A DNA stretch of 64,000 bases from Pantoea sp. alder81 (GTDB lineage Bacteria; Pseudomonadota; Gammaproteobacteria; Enterobacterales; Enterobacteriaceae): the NCBI RefSeq assembly GCF_020179835.1, contig NZ_JAIUDA010000003.1, positions 1 through 64,000 of the forward strand. Reading direction: 5' to 3'. Shown here in pieces: positions 39,566 through 49,946 of this stretch (the stretch's first letter is position 1; each line of letters opens with the position of its first letter). The notes under the pieces are model-generated. The model saw nothing but the letters and a program-made list of their open reading frames with translations. It ran no database searches and was not told the origin of the DNA. A program made the translations under genes and the position numbers.

Positions 39566-40450
39566 ATGAGCAAGAAAATTCAGGGCGTATTAACCGCCAT
39601 CGTCACCACCTTTGATAGCGAAGGTGCGTTTAATCCCGCGGCACAGCGCCTGCAGGTGCAACGTCAACTCAGCGCCGGTAACGGTATTTTCTGCGGCGGC
39701 ACCAACGGTGAGTTCTTTGTGCTCAACGAGCAGGAGAAATTAGCCGTCACCGAAACCTGTGTCGATGAAGTGAACGGCAGCGCGCCGGTTGTGGCCCACA
39801 TCGGTGAGATTTCTACCCGTGAAACCATTCGTCTCGGCAAGCAAGTCGCCAAACTGGGCGTGGATGCGGTGTCGGTGATCACCCCGTATTTCGTGCCGCT
39901 CAAGCAGGAAGAGCTGATTGCCCACTATCGCGCCGTGGCAGATGCGATCGAAGTACCGCTGTATCTGTACAACATCCCTGCGCGCACCGGTAACACCTTG
40001 CAGCCGGAAACCGTGCGTGCGCTGGCCTCGCACCCGAATATCATTGGTATTAAAGACAGCGCGGGCAGTTATGAAAGCCTGAGCGGTTTCCTCAAGGCCG
40101 CTGAAGGCATGGAGAACTTCAACGTGCTGACCGGCCCAGACTCGCTGATCCATCGCGGCTTTGTTGAAGGCTGCACCGCCTGTATTTCGGGTCTCGCCAA
40201 CGTAGCCCCTAAAGAGATCAACGCCATCTGGGCACGTTTCCACGCGGGCGATATTGAAGGTTCACGCCAGGCGCAGGAGAACATCACCGGCCTGCGTACC
40301 GATCTTTACAGCGTCGGTTTCCCACCAGCCACCGTGAAGAAAGCCGTGTCACTGCTGGGTTCTGATGTAGGTAACAGCCGCTATGCGGTGAGCTTCTCTG
40401 TCGAAGAAGAGCAGAAGATCCGCCAGATCGTGAATCAGTATTTGCAGTAA
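39566..40450 (+). CDS. DapA/NAL-family aldolase, probably a 2-keto sugar-acid aldolase
   Basis: Class I aldolase of the dihydrodipicolinate synthase/N-acetylneuraminate lyase family. The 294-residue protein has the Schiff-base lysine Lys163 (GIKDSAG), Tyr135 (LYNIPARTG) and the active-site loop GGTNGEFF at 44-51. The Asn in GTNGE in place of the second Thr of the dapA-type GTTGE favours a catabolic aldolase or dehydratase over lysine synthesis. It lies 17 bases after the alcohol dehydrogenase gene. Likely products are pyruvate plus an aldehyde. Confidence 0.87.
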   Translation: MSKKIQGVLTAIVTTFDSEGAFNPAAQRLQVQRQLSAGNGIFCGGTNGEFFVLNEQEKLAVTETCVDEVNGSAPVVAHIGEISTRETIRLGKQVAKLGVDAVSVITPYFVPLKQEELIAHYRAVADAIEVPLYLYNIPARTGNTLQPETVRALASHPNIIGIKDSAGSYESLSGFLKAAEGMENFNVLTGPDSLIHRGFVEGCTACISGLANVAPKEINAIWARFHAGDIEGSRQAQENITGLRTDLYSVGFPPATVKKAVSLLGSDVGNSRYAVSFSVEEEQKIRQIVNQYLQ

Positions 40451-40504
40451 ATACCGATTGGGCAGCGATTGCTGCCCGTTCCAACACCAGGATTGGGAAA
40501 AGCC

Positions 40505-41458
40505 ATGAAAGTTATCTGTACTTCACCCTCTTTCGCAAAATATGACGCTGCGCCCATTGATGCGCTGCAACAACAGGGTTTTGAGCTGATCACGCTGCCC
40601 GCCGATGCGCCACTGAGTGCGCTGGAGCCGCATCTGGCCGATACCGTGGCGATGATCGTTGCTTTTACCGACGTGAACGAAGAACTGCTGGCAAAAGCAC
40701 CTCAGCTGAAAATCGTGTGTAAGCATGGCGTGGGCGTCGACAACATCAATCTGGATGCCACCCGCGCACGCGGCATTTACGTCACCAATGTGCCGGATGC
40801 CAACAAACATGCCGTGGCCGACTTCGCCTTTGCCCTGATCCTCAATAGCGCACGCCAGATTACACAGGCTGCGATTGAAACCCGCGCCGGCAACTGGCCG
40901 CGCATCTTTGCCACTGATGTGTATGGCAAAACGCTGGGGATTATCGGCCTTGGGAATATCGGCAAACAGGTAGCGCTGCGTGCCAAAGGCTTCAACATGC
41001 GCGTGATTGCTTTCGATTTTTATCCAGATGAAAAATTTGCCGCCGAGCATGGCATCGAATTCGTCAGCCTCGATCATCTGACCGAAAGCAGCGATTTCAT
41101 CACGTTGCACAAGCCGCTCACTGATAAAACCCAGAATCTTTTTGATGCTGCGCGTATCAAGCGTATGAAAAAGAGTGCATTCCTGATCAACGCCTCACGC
41201 GGTGGCATCGTCAACGAGCAGGATCTGTATCAGGCGCTGCTGGATAACGTCATCGCTGGCGCGGCTGCCGATGTCTTCGAGCAGGAACCACTGGCGGAGC
41301 ATCCGCTGTTCACCCTCAGCAACTTCATCCCGACTTCGCATATCGCGGGTTACACCGACGGCGCCATCAGCGCCATTGGTGAACGCTGCGTGGCGCAGAT
41401 TGTGCAGTGCATCAAACAGGGCGAGCGCCCGACAAATGTTATGAACGGGCTGGATTAA
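40505..41458 (+). CDS. D-isomer specific 2-hydroxyacid dehydrogenase
   Basis: NAD-dependent 2-hydroxyacid dehydrogenase of the phosphoglycerate dehydrogenase/hydroxypyruvate reductase class. The 317-residue protein has the nucleotide motif GLGNIG (148-153), KHGVGVDNINLDA, and the catalytic set Arg232 (NASRGGIVNE), Glu261 (DVFEQEP) and His279 (SHIAGYT). It lacks the ACT regulatory domain of SerA. ATG at 40505 follows AGGATTGGGA; 12 extra upstream codons are unlikely. The substrate is probably a 2-keto or 2-hydroxy sugar acid of this pathway. Confidence 0.9.
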   Translation: MKVICTSPSFAKYDAAPIDALQQQGFELITLPADAPLSALEPHLADTVAMIVAFTDVNEELLAKAPQLKIVCKHGVGVDNINLDATRARGIYVTNVPDANKHAVADFAFALILNSARQITQAAIETRAGNWPRIFATDVYGKTLGIIGLGNIGKQVALRAKGFNMRVIAFDFYPDEKFAAEHGIEFVSLDHLTESSDFITLHKPLTDKTQNLFDAARIKRMKKSAFLINASRGGIVNEQDLYQALLDNVIAGAAADVFEQEPLAEHPLFTLSNFIPTSHIAGYTDGAISAIGERCVAQIVQCIKQGERPTNVMNGLD

Positions 41459-41527
41459 TTTTTCTCAACACCCTACTTAATCCAAATTTTAATCCCCAGT
41501 CATTGGCGCGGTAATCCGGCGACCACG

Positions 41528-41561
41528 TCATTCATCCCCAGTAAACGAGCGGGATGAATGA
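41528..41561. repeat. Perfect 11-bp inverted repeat before the first MFS gene
   Basis: TCATTCATCCC/GGGATGAATGA around a 12-base loop, 70 bases after the dehydrogenase stop and 54 bases before the transporter ATG. There is no T run directly after it; a TTTTTA occurs 14 bases later. It could be an internal attenuator, a message-stabilising hairpin or an operator. Confidence 0.7.
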
Positions 41562-41615
41562 TTGGATTGAAGGCTTTTTACTGCGCGAAGGACACCGGGA
41601 AGGTGAAAAAATATT

Positions 41616-42935
41616 ATGAACAACACCTCTCGCTCTACCCGCGTTCGCTGGTGGATTGCAGGCCTGATGTGGCTGGCAATCGCCATTAACTATATTGACC
41701 GAACAGTACTCTCTGCGGCTGCCCCGCATTTGATTAAAGAGCTCGACATCAATCCAGAGATGATGGGCTTTATCATGGCGGCGTTCTTCTGGTCATACGC
41801 GCTGCTGCAAATCCCGGCAGGCTGGTTCGCCGATCGCTTCGGTCAGAAAAAAGGTCTCGGTATTGCAGTAGCCTGGTGGTCGATTGCCACCATGGCGATG
41901 GGCCTGGCGACCGGCTTTAAATCACTGCTGGCGCTGCGTTTAGCACTCGGCGTCGGTGAAGCCGCTGCCTATCCCAGCAATGCCGGTATCACCGCGCGCT
42001 GGTTCCCGGACCGCGAACGTGCCACGGTTTCAGGCCTGTTCGACAGCGCCTCGAAGTTTGGTGGTGCCGTGGCCATGCCGCTGATCGTGTTTATGATCGC
42101 CATGTTCGACTGGCGCATCACCTTCCTGGTGATTGGATCACTCGGTGTGTTCTGGGTGATTGCCTGGTACTTTATCTATGCGGAAAACCCGGAAGATCAC
42201 AAAGCGATCAGTCAGGATGAAGTGCGCTTTATCCGTGATGGCCAGGCGCAGAAACACGGCGACAAAAGTGTACGTCCGATGAAGTGGTACAAGCTGCTGC
42301 GCTACCGCAATATCTGGGCGATGTGTATTGGCTTCTTCACCATCAACTACACCTCATACTTCTTTATCACCTGGTTGCCGACTTACCTGGTGAAAGATAA
42401 AGGCATGGATTTCCTCAAGATGGGGATGGTGGCTGCACTGCCGCTGATTTGCGGCATGGTGATTGAAGTACTGGCCGGTTGGGCATCGGATCGCATGGTG
42501 CACAAAAAAGTGCTGTCGCTGACCGCCACGCGCAAACTGTTCCTGACTATTGGCCTGGTAATGGCGCTGTGTATCGGGTTCGCGCCGTTCACTGACTCGG
42601 TATTTATGACCGTGCTGCTGCTGTGCATCGCCAAATCCGGTACTACCGTTGCCGCCTCTCAGGTCTGGGCACTGCCGGGTGATGTGGCACCGCAGAACAG
42701 CGTGTCGATTGTCGCAGGCCTGCAAAACACCGTCTCCAACATGGGCGGTGCCGTGGGTCCAATCATTACCGGCGCCATCGTCGGCGCCACCGGGCACTTT
42801 ACCTGGGCGCTGGTGTTCTCTGCTGTGTTAGTGGTTATCGGTATTCTTAACTACCTGTTCCTGATGGGCAAAGTCGAACCTATCGTGGATGAGGAACAGG
42901 TGCATCATCCACACTCCGTAGTAAGCGGCGCGTAA
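41616..42935 (+). CDS. MFS transporter, anion:cation symporter type (first of a tandem pair)
   Basis: Twelve-segment major facilitator of the ACS group (ExuT/GudP/LgoT-like), which imports organic acids such as hexuronates, galactonate and glucarate with protons. The 439-residue protein shows INYIDRTVLSAAAPHL at the first segment, GWFADRFGQKKG between segments 2 and 3, and ARWFPDRERATVSGLFDSASKFGGA, all typical of ACS. GGAAGGTG precedes the ATG. Probably imports the sugar acid broken down by this cluster. Confidence 0.9.
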   Translation: MNNTSRSTRVRWWIAGLMWLAIAINYIDRTVLSAAAPHLIKELDINPEMMGFIMAAFFWSYALLQIPAGWFADRFGQKKGLGIAVAWWSIATMAMGLATGFKSLLALRLALGVGEAAAYPSNAGITARWFPDRERATVSGLFDSASKFGGAVAMPLIVFMIAMFDWRITFLVIGSLGVFWVIAWYFIYAENPEDHKAISQDEVRFIRDGQAQKHGDKSVRPMKWYKLLRYRNIWAMCIGFFTINYTSYFFITWLPTYLVKDKGMDFLKMGMVAALPLICGMVIEVLAGWASDRMVHKKVLSLTATRKLFLTIGLVMALCIGFAPFTDSVFMTVLLLCIAKSGTTVAASQVWALPGDVAPQNSVSIVAGLQNTVSNMGGAVGPIITGAIVGATGHFTWALVFSAVLVVIGILNYLFLMGKVEPIVDEEQVHHPHSVVSGA

Positions 42936-43004
42936 GTGCCAAACTCGCCGCATCGTCCTGATGCGGCGTTTCCCCTACAAAATAAAAAAACAATTGGAGG
43001 CGAC

Positions 43005-44342
43005 ATGTCGCTGAATTCCAATGGATCACCTGCTGCATTACAGGCAAGTAAAGCGAAAGGGAAATTTCGTTTCGTCATTCTCACGGTGCTGTCGGTCGGC
43101 ATCGCCATCAACTATATTGACCGCGCCGCCATGAGCGTCGCCATGCCGTTTATGAGTCAGGAGCTAAATTTCTCGCCCACTGATAGCGGCTTGCTACTCT
43201 CAGCGTTTTTCTGGAGCTATGTGCTGTTCCAGCTGCCCGGCGGCTGGTTGGTGGACAGGCTCGGCCCGCGTATTACCTTTGCCATCAGCAGCCTTGGCTG
43301 GGGTTTAGCCACCGCCGCCTGTGGGCTGGCCAGCTCGATTGCGGCGCTGGTGGGCTTCCGCTTTGTGCTCGGAGCGGTAGAAGCGCCCAGCTATCCCGCC
43401 AGTTCGTCAACGGTGACGCGCTGGTTCCCGCGTCAGGAACGCAGCTTCGCCGCCGCCACCTTCAACAACGGCAGTAAGATCGGTGGCACGTTGGCGATCC
43501 CAATTATCTCCTTCCTGATCGCGCTGGTTGGCTGGCGTATGACCTTTGTGCTCTCGGGTGTGGTCGCGGTGGTCTGGGCGCTGGCGTGGTATTTGTGGTA
43601 TCGCGATCCGCGCGAACACAAAACCGTGACGCGTGAGGAAGTGGAATTCATTGAGGCCAACCAGGATCCGCAAACTGGCGAGCCAATGAGCGTGCGCCAG
43701 TTGCTTGGCCAACGCACCGTGCAGGCGATGATGGCAGGCTTCTTCTGTATCAACTTCGTCTCATACTTCTTCTTTACCTGGTTCCCAACCTATCTGGTAG
43801 AGACCTTCCACTTGTCACTGATGAAATTCGGCCTGCTCGGCATGCTGCCAGGACTGGCGGCGATAGTGGGTGGCTGGTGTGGCGGGTTGCTGTCCGATTC
43901 GCTGGTGCGTCGTGGCTACTCGCTCAGCGTGGCGCGCAAGATTCCGTTGGTGGGCGGCATGCTGGGTAGCGCCACCATCGGTTTGGCAGCGTTTTCCCCC
44001 ACTGTTGGCCTGGCGCTGGCGGCACTCTGCTTTGCCAACTTCGCCGCCACCTTTGCGTCTGCCGCGCTGTGGGCCCTGCCGTCAGATGTGGCACCCAATC
44101 GCGCGAATGTCGCCACCATCGGCGGTATTCAAAACATGGCGGCCAATCTGGCAGGCATCATCTCGCCTATTCTGATCGGGGTGATCATGCAGTACACCCA
44201 CTCCTTTGTGATCCCACTGGAGATCGCCGGAGTGATCGGTGTGGTGGGCGCCTTGATCTACGGATTCTGGCTGCCGCGTGTGCAGCCCATGGGCACAGAA
44301 TCGGCTTTGGCACTGGATAGCAACGTGAGGAGAGAAGTATGA
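43005..44342 (+). CDS. MFS transporter, anion:cation symporter type (second of a tandem pair)
   Basis: Paralogue of the preceding transporter: 445 residues, INYIDRAAMSVAMPFM, GGWLVDRLGPR and TRWFPRQERSFAAATFNNGSKIGG align with the same positions. ATG at 43005 has TTGGAGG at a good distance; 23 codons of open frame upstream are unlikely. It overlaps the cyclase gene by 4 bases. Identity to the first copy looks moderate, so the two are old duplicates that may differ in substrate. Confidence 0.9.
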   Translation: MSLNSNGSPAALQASKAKGKFRFVILTVLSVGIAINYIDRAAMSVAMPFMSQELNFSPTDSGLLLSAFFWSYVLFQLPGGWLVDRLGPRITFAISSLGWGLATAACGLASSIAALVGFRFVLGAVEAPSYPASSSTVTRWFPRQERSFAAATFNNGSKIGGTLAIPIISFLIALVGWRMTFVLSGVVAVVWALAWYLWYRDPREHKTVTREEVEFIEANQDPQTGEPMSVRQLLGQRTVQAMMAGFFCINFVSYFFFTWFPTYLVETFHLSLMKFGLLGMLPGLAAIVGGWCGGLLSDSLVRRGYSLSVARKIPLVGGMLGSATIGLAAFSPTVGLALAALCFANFAATFASAALWALPSDVAPNRANVATIGGIQNMAANLAGIISPILIGVIMQYTHSFVIPLEIAGVIGVVGALIYGFWLPRVQPMGTESALALDSNVRREV

Positions 44343-45382
44343 ATACTCGCTGGAAGCACCGCCCGGCGCACGCCACCTGGGGGGATTTCGGTCCCGACGA
44401 TCAGCTCGGTAGACTCAACTTACTCACCGCGCAGAAAGTATTGGAAGGCGTGGCGGAAGTGAAAATCGGGCAAACGTTTTGCCTGAGTTTACCGCTTGAT
44501 TTACCCGGCGGCACGGCGATGAATCCGCGTCGCCCACCCCCGCAGCTCAATGCCACACGACGCGGCGAGCATGCCAATATGACCTATCCGTTATCGCGTG
44601 ATAACCCGCAACTCACCGATGTGATCTGCGATGATACCGTGACGCTGGCGTTGCAATACTCGACGCAGTGGGACAGCCTGGCGCACATGGGCCAGTGGTT
44701 TGATGTCAACGGCAACGGCGAACCGGAGATGGTGTTTTACAACGGCTACAAGGCCAATGTGGATATCGTTGGTGAAACCGATTATCGCGGCGGCTGTGGC
44801 TGCGATCACGGCAGCCATTTGGGCGCGAAGAAACTCGGTATCGAAAATGTGGCGCAGCATGGCATGCAGGGCCGCGCGGTGATGATTGATATCAAGCGTC
44901 ACTTCGGCACTGAGCGGTTTGCCTTTGGTTATCAGCATTTGCACCAGATCTTACAGGCGGATGACATCGAGGTGCGCCAGGGCGATATGGTGTGTTTCCG
45001 CACCGGCATGGATGAAGCGATTCTGGCGATGCAGGGCGAGCCGGATATGACGTTTTTGAACAGCCACTTTGCCGGATTGGATGGCAGTGATGAGCAACTG
45101 CGTAACTGGATCGTCGAGAGCGGCGTGGTGGCGCTGATTGCCGATAATCCAGCGGTAGAGATTTTACCGGCACGCCCAATGAACGATGATTTTTATCCGT
45201 CGCATCCGCTGCACGATCTCTGCCTGTTCCGGCTGGGGGTGTATCTCGGCGAGCTGATGTTGCTCAGCCCGCTGGCGGATTGGCTGGCGCAGCATCAGCG
45301 CCATGCGTTTCTGCTCACCGCCCCACCGCTGCGGCTGCCGGGCGCGGTGGGTTCACCGGCGACACCGATTGCCACCGTTTGA
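44339..45382 (+). CDS. Cyclase-family (kynurenine formamidase-like) metal hydrolase
   Basis: Member of the Cyclase superfamily (PF04199 type: kynurenine formamidase, isatin hydrolase and relatives). The 347-residue protein is longer than formamidases (about 210). The metal-binding motif usually written HxGTHxDxPxH appears as TQWDSLAHM (about 105-113): Asp and the last His are kept and the first His is Gln, as I recall for the long subfamily. GRAVMIDI is also characteristic. It closes the rightward operon, overlapping the transporter gene. It may open a lactone or amide before the other enzymes act; substrate unknown. Confidence 0.8.
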   Translation: MNTRWKHRPAHATWGDFGPDDQLGRLNLLTAQKVLEGVAEVKIGQTFCLSLPLDLPGGTAMNPRRPPPQLNATRRGEHANMTYPLSRDNPQLTDVICDDTVTLALQYSTQWDSLAHMGQWFDVNGNGEPEMVFYNGYKANVDIVGETDYRGGCGCDHGSHLGAKKLGIENVAQHGMQGRAVMIDIKRHFGTERFAFGYQHLHQILQADDIEVRQGDMVCFRTGMDEAILAMQGEPDMTFLNSHFAGLDGSDEQLRNWIVESGVVALIADNPAVEILPARPMNDDFYPSHPLHDLCLFRLGVYLGELMLLSPLADWLAQHQRHAFLLTAPPLRLPGAVGSPATPIATV

Positions 45383-45435
45383 TGCCGGTATAAACGGTAG
45401 CGGCGGTAACTGAGGAAGCACTGTGGCCGTGGGGA

Positions 45436-45451
45436 GCGCAATACATTGCGC
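45436..45451. repeat. Palindromic repeat copy E (GCGCAAT/ATTGCGC)
   Basis: 7-bp arms around AC, flanked by GGGGA and CGCTAC, so the minus strand reads GTAGCGGCGCAATGTATTGC. It is in the convergent gap between the cyclase gene and yacL and looks like a diverged form of the copies at 7106, 31175 and 35170. Confidence 0.65.
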
Positions 45452-45479
45452 CGCTACGGCCCGTGCGAAATTGTTTCGG

Positions 45480-45842
45480 TTATTTTCCTGCCAGAAACTG
45501 ACGATACGCCGCAATCACCGCGAGGAAATCTTCCACACCGCAAAATGACAGGCTCTCTTCATCGTAATACGTCATGCCCTCTTCCATACCATCGTCTTCC
45601 AGCGCCAGCTGGTTGGCTCGGATCATGACCTCTTCTTCATCTAACCAAATCGTGTATTCATGCCCGATGCGCTGCCACTGATTAATAGTGCCTTTGACTT
45701 CCCGCGCCGCCGCTTCCACTTCATCCAGCAGACCCAGATTATCTCTGACTTCTTCATTGAACCAGTGTCCCACTGCTTCGTGGTCCATCGACATACGCAC
45801 TTTGACCTGCCCGGTCAAATCACGCAAAAATTCATACTCCAT
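45480..45842 (-). CDS. yacL: UPF0231 family protein YacL
   Basis: Conserved small acidic protein of unknown function. With ATG at 45842 it has 120 residues, identical in length to E. coli YacL, and shares [18 protein letters not shown] at the start, VGHWFNEEV and [16 protein letters not shown]. The frame is open 13 codons upstream without support. It lies just downstream of acnB, but the acnB terminator separates them. Confidence 0.95.
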   Translation of the reverse strand: MEYEFLRDLTGQVKVRMSMDHEAVGHWFNEEVRDNLGLLDEVEAAAREVKGTINQWQRIGHEYTIWLDEEEVMIRANQLALEDDGMEEGMTYYDEESLSFCGVEDFLAVIAAYRQFLAGK

Positions 45843-45968
45843 GGGTTTGCCTCGTGTAGCTAATGGCGCGACGAGCAGCACCGGTTAGGTGCATTTTGTG
45901 CGTAGCGCGCTGAATAAAGTGGGATCGCGCTCGCATTATGCCAGGTCATGCCTGAGGAAAAAAGTGCA

Positions 45969-45998
45969 TAAAAAAAGGGGACGATTCGCATCGTCCCC
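45969..45998 (-). terminator. Terminator of acnB
   Basis: Perfect 9-bp stem GGGGACGAT/ATCGTCCCC with a 4-base loop (45977-45998), followed on the minus strand by TTTTTTTATG. It begins 20 bases after the acnB stop. Confidence 0.92.
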
Positions 45999-46017
45999 TC
46001 TTCATCCTTCGCGCCGA

Positions 46018-48615
46018 TTAAACAGCGGTCTGGAAGATTACGCCGTCAGCTTTCTCAGTGTACTGACCCAGCTGGTCAAAGTTGAGATAGCGATAAGTAT
46101 CTGCCGCGGTCTTATCAACCTGAACCATAAACTGCTGATACTCATCTGGCGTTGGTAGTTTACCCAGTAGGGAGGCTACCGCAGCCAATTCAGCCGAAGC
46201 CAGGAACACGTTCGCGCCAGTACCCAGACGGTTCGGGAAGTTACGGGTTGAAGTGGAAACCACTGTCGCACCGTCTTTCACACGCGCCTGGTTACCCATG
46301 CAGAGTGAGCAGCCTGGGATTTCGATACGCGCACCACTCTTACCAAAGACGCTGTAGTAGCCCTCTTCGGTCAACTGTGCGGCATCCATCTTGGTTGGCG
46401 GAGCCACCCACAGACGCGTTGGCAATTGACCTTTGTGCGCGTCCAGCAGTTTACCCGCTGCACGGAAGTGACCGATGTTGGTCATGCAAGAGCCGATGAA
46501 CACTTCATCAATCTTCTCGCCCTGCACATCAGACAACCAGCGCGCATCGTCCGGATCGTTTGGTGCACACAGAATTGGCTCTTTGATATCGGCCAGATCG
46601 ATATCGATCACCGCCGCATATTCTGCATCCGCATCGCCTTCCAGCAACTGCGGATCCGCCAGCCATTTCTGCATACCTTCTACGCGGCGCTCCAGGGTAC
46701 GACGATCGCCGTAACCTTCCGAGATCATCCACTTTAGCAGCACGATGTTTGAGTTCAGATACTCAATGATCGGCTCTTGATCCAGCTTGATGGTACAGCC
46801 AGCTGCAGAACGCTCCGCAGAGGCATCCGTCAGCTCAAATGCCTGCTCAACTTTCAGTTTCGGCAGACCTTCGATTTCCAGCACGCGACCAGAGAAGATG
46901 TTTTTCTTACCCTTCTTCTCAACGGTCAGCAGGCCAGCTTTGATGGCGTACAGTGGAATGGCATGAACCAGATCGCGCAGGGTGATACCCGGCTGCATTT
47001 CGCCTTTGAAACGCACCAGTACCGACTCAGGCATATCCAGTGGCATCACGCCAGTTGCAGCAGCAAACGCCACCAGACCAGAACCCGCAGGGAACGAGAT
47101 ACCAATGGGGAAACGGGTGTGTGAATCACCGCCGGTGCCCACGGTATCGGGCAGCAGCATACGGTTCAGCCAGCTGTGGATAACGCCATCGCCCGGACGC
47201 AGTGATACGCCGCCACGGTTCATGATGAAGTCAGGCAGCGTGTGGTGGGTGGTCACGTCAACCGGCTTCGGATAGGCTGCGGTGTGGCAGAATGACTGCA
47301 TGACCAGGTCAGCAGAGAAACCGAGGCACGCCAGATCTTTCAGTTCATCACGGGTCATTGGACCGGTGGTGTCCTGAGAACCCACAGAAGTCATTTTTGG
47401 TTCGCAGTAAGCGCCAGGACGAACGCCCTCTACGCCACAAGCACGACCGACCATTTTCTGCGCCAGTGAATAACCACGGGTGCTTGCCGCCACATCTTTC
47501 GCTTGCACGAACACATCGCTGTGCGGCAGACCCAGCGCTTCACGCGCTTTGGTGGTCAGGCCACGGCCAATGATCAGTGGGATACGACCACCGGCACGCA
47601 CTTCATCCAGCAGCACTTCGGTTTTCAGTTCGAAGGTTGCCAGCAGCTCGTCAGTTTCGTGATTGCGCACTTCACCTTTATACGGGTAAACGTCAATGAC
47701 ATCGCCCATTTCCAGGCGATCAACGTCAACTTCGATTGGCAACGCGCCAGCATCTTCCATGGTGTTGAAGAAGATTGGTGCGATTTTACCGCCGAGGCAC
47801 AGGCCGCCGCCTTTTTTGTTCGGCACGTACGGAATGTCATCGCCCATGAACCACAGCACCGAGTTGGTGGCAGATTTACGGGAAGAACCGGTACCGACGA
47901 CGTCACCCACGTAGGTCAGCGGGAAGCCTTTTTTCTGCAATTCTTCGATCTGTTTGATCGGCCCAATGTTACCAGCATCGTCGGGTTCGATACCTTCACG
48001 GGCGTTTTTCAGCATTGCCAGCGCGTGCAGTGGAATATCCGGGCGAGACCATGCATCCGGTGCCGGAGAGAGGTCATCGGTGTTGGTTTCGCCGGTCACT
48101 TTGAACACGGTGGTGGTGATTTTTTCTGCCAGCTTAGGACGCTTCAGGAACCATTCAGCATCGGCCCAGGACTGGATAATTTTCTTCGCGTGGGAGTTAC
48201 CCGCTTTCGCTTTCTCTTCGACATCGTAGAAGTTATCGAACATCAGCAGCGTGTGGGACAGGGCTTCAGCGGCAATCGGAGCCAGTGCTTCATCATCTAG
48301 CGCTTCGATCAGGGCATGGATGTTGTAGCCACCCTGCATGGTGCCCAGCAGTTGAACTGCCTTTTCGCGAGTAACCAGAGGAGAGAGGGCTTCGCCCTTA
48401 GTGACAGCTGCCAGGAAACCAGCTTTTACATAAGCTGCTTCATCAACACCTGGGGGTACACGGTTGACCAATAGATCGGTCAGGAATTCTTCTTCACCCG
48501 CTGGCGGGTTTTTCAGCAGTTCAACCAGCGCGGCCATTTGGGAAGCATCTAACGGCTTAGGTACGATTCCCTGGGCAGCACGCTCGGCAACGTGCTTACG
48601 GTATTCTTCTAGCAC
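46018..48615 (-). CDS. acnB: Aconitate hydratase B
   Basis: Main TCA-cycle aconitase, isomerising citrate and isocitrate through a [4Fe-4S] cluster; it also acts on 2-methylaconitate. The 865-residue protein (the E. coli length) has the N-terminal HEAT-like domain (1-160), the swivelling domain, and cluster cysteines in [10 protein letters not shown] (about 710) and [10 protein letters not shown] (about 769 and 772). The start [17 protein letters not shown] is typical. GAGGAGAACG precedes the ATG. It is monocistronic. Confidence 0.98.
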   Translation of the reverse strand: MLEEYRKHVAERAAQGIVPKPLDASQMAALVELLKNPPAGEEEFLTDLLVNRVPPGVDEAAYVKAGFLAAVTKGEALSPLVTREKAVQLLGTMQGGYNIHALIEALDDEALAPIAAEALSHTLLMFDNFYDVEEKAKAGNSHAKKIIQSWADAEWFLKRPKLAEKITTTVFKVTGETNTDDLSPAPDAWSRPDIPLHALAMLKNAREGIEPDDAGNIGPIKQIEELQKKGFPLTYVGDVVGTGSSRKSATNSVLWFMGDDIPYVPNKKGGGLCLGGKIAPIFFNTMEDAGALPIEVDVDRLEMGDVIDVYPYKGEVRNHETDELLATFELKTEVLLDEVRAGGRIPLIIGRGLTTKAREALGLPHSDVFVQAKDVAASTRGYSLAQKMVGRACGVEGVRPGAYCEPKMTSVGSQDTTGPMTRDELKDLACLGFSADLVMQSFCHTAAYPKPVDVTTHHTLPDFIMNRGGVSLRPGDGVIHSWLNRMLLPDTVGTGGDSHTRFPIGISFPAGSGLVAFAAATGVMPLDMPESVLVRFKGEMQPGITLRDLVHAIPLYAIKAGLLTVEKKGKKNIFSGRVLEIEGLPKLKVEQAFELTDASAERSAAGCTIKLDQEPIIEYLNSNIVLLKWMISEGYGDRRTLERRVEGMQKWLADPQLLEGDADAEYAAVIDIDLADIKEPILCAPNDPDDARWLSDVQGEKIDEVFIGSCMTNIGHFRAAGKLLDAHKGQLPTRLWVAPPTKMDAAQLTEEGYYSVFGKSGARIEIPGCSLCMGNQARVKDGATVVSTSTRNFPNRLGTGANVFLASAELAAVASLLGKLPTPDEYQQFMVQVDKTAADTYRYLNFDQLGQYTEKADGVIFQTAV

Positions 48616-48802
48616 GACGTTCTCCTCGCTCTCATTGTATAGCTTTCCGGTACACCCCTTGAGCTGTCAAACAGTAGGGTGAGGTGCCCGGTTCCGCGTC
48701 GGCCAGCATAGCAGCATTTCGGCTGATTGTTAATCTGTTTACAAAAAAGCAACATCCGCGCGTTATTTAGCAGATTTATCTGGATTTTGAGCGAGGTCAC
48801 AC

Positions 48803-48835
48803 AAAAAAGCAGGCCACCTGAGCCTGTTTTTTTGT
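48803..48835. terminator. Bidirectional terminator after the aldo-keto reductase gene
   Basis: CAGGC/GCCTG stem with a CACCTGA loop, flanked by AAAAAA on the left and TTTTTTT on the right, so it has a T run on both strands. It lies 18 bases past the reductase stop. Confidence 0.8.
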
Positions 48836-48852
48836 GATTGAAGGGCTAAAAA

Positions 48853-49848
<996 letters not shown>

Positions 49849-49946
49849 TGATTTATCCTCTTCGCTTACGGTGTTAATGTTATAAACCTCAGCAATCGCA
49901 GCAACAATTGCGCTATTTTCGTTGATTTAATGAATGGAATTCAGCA

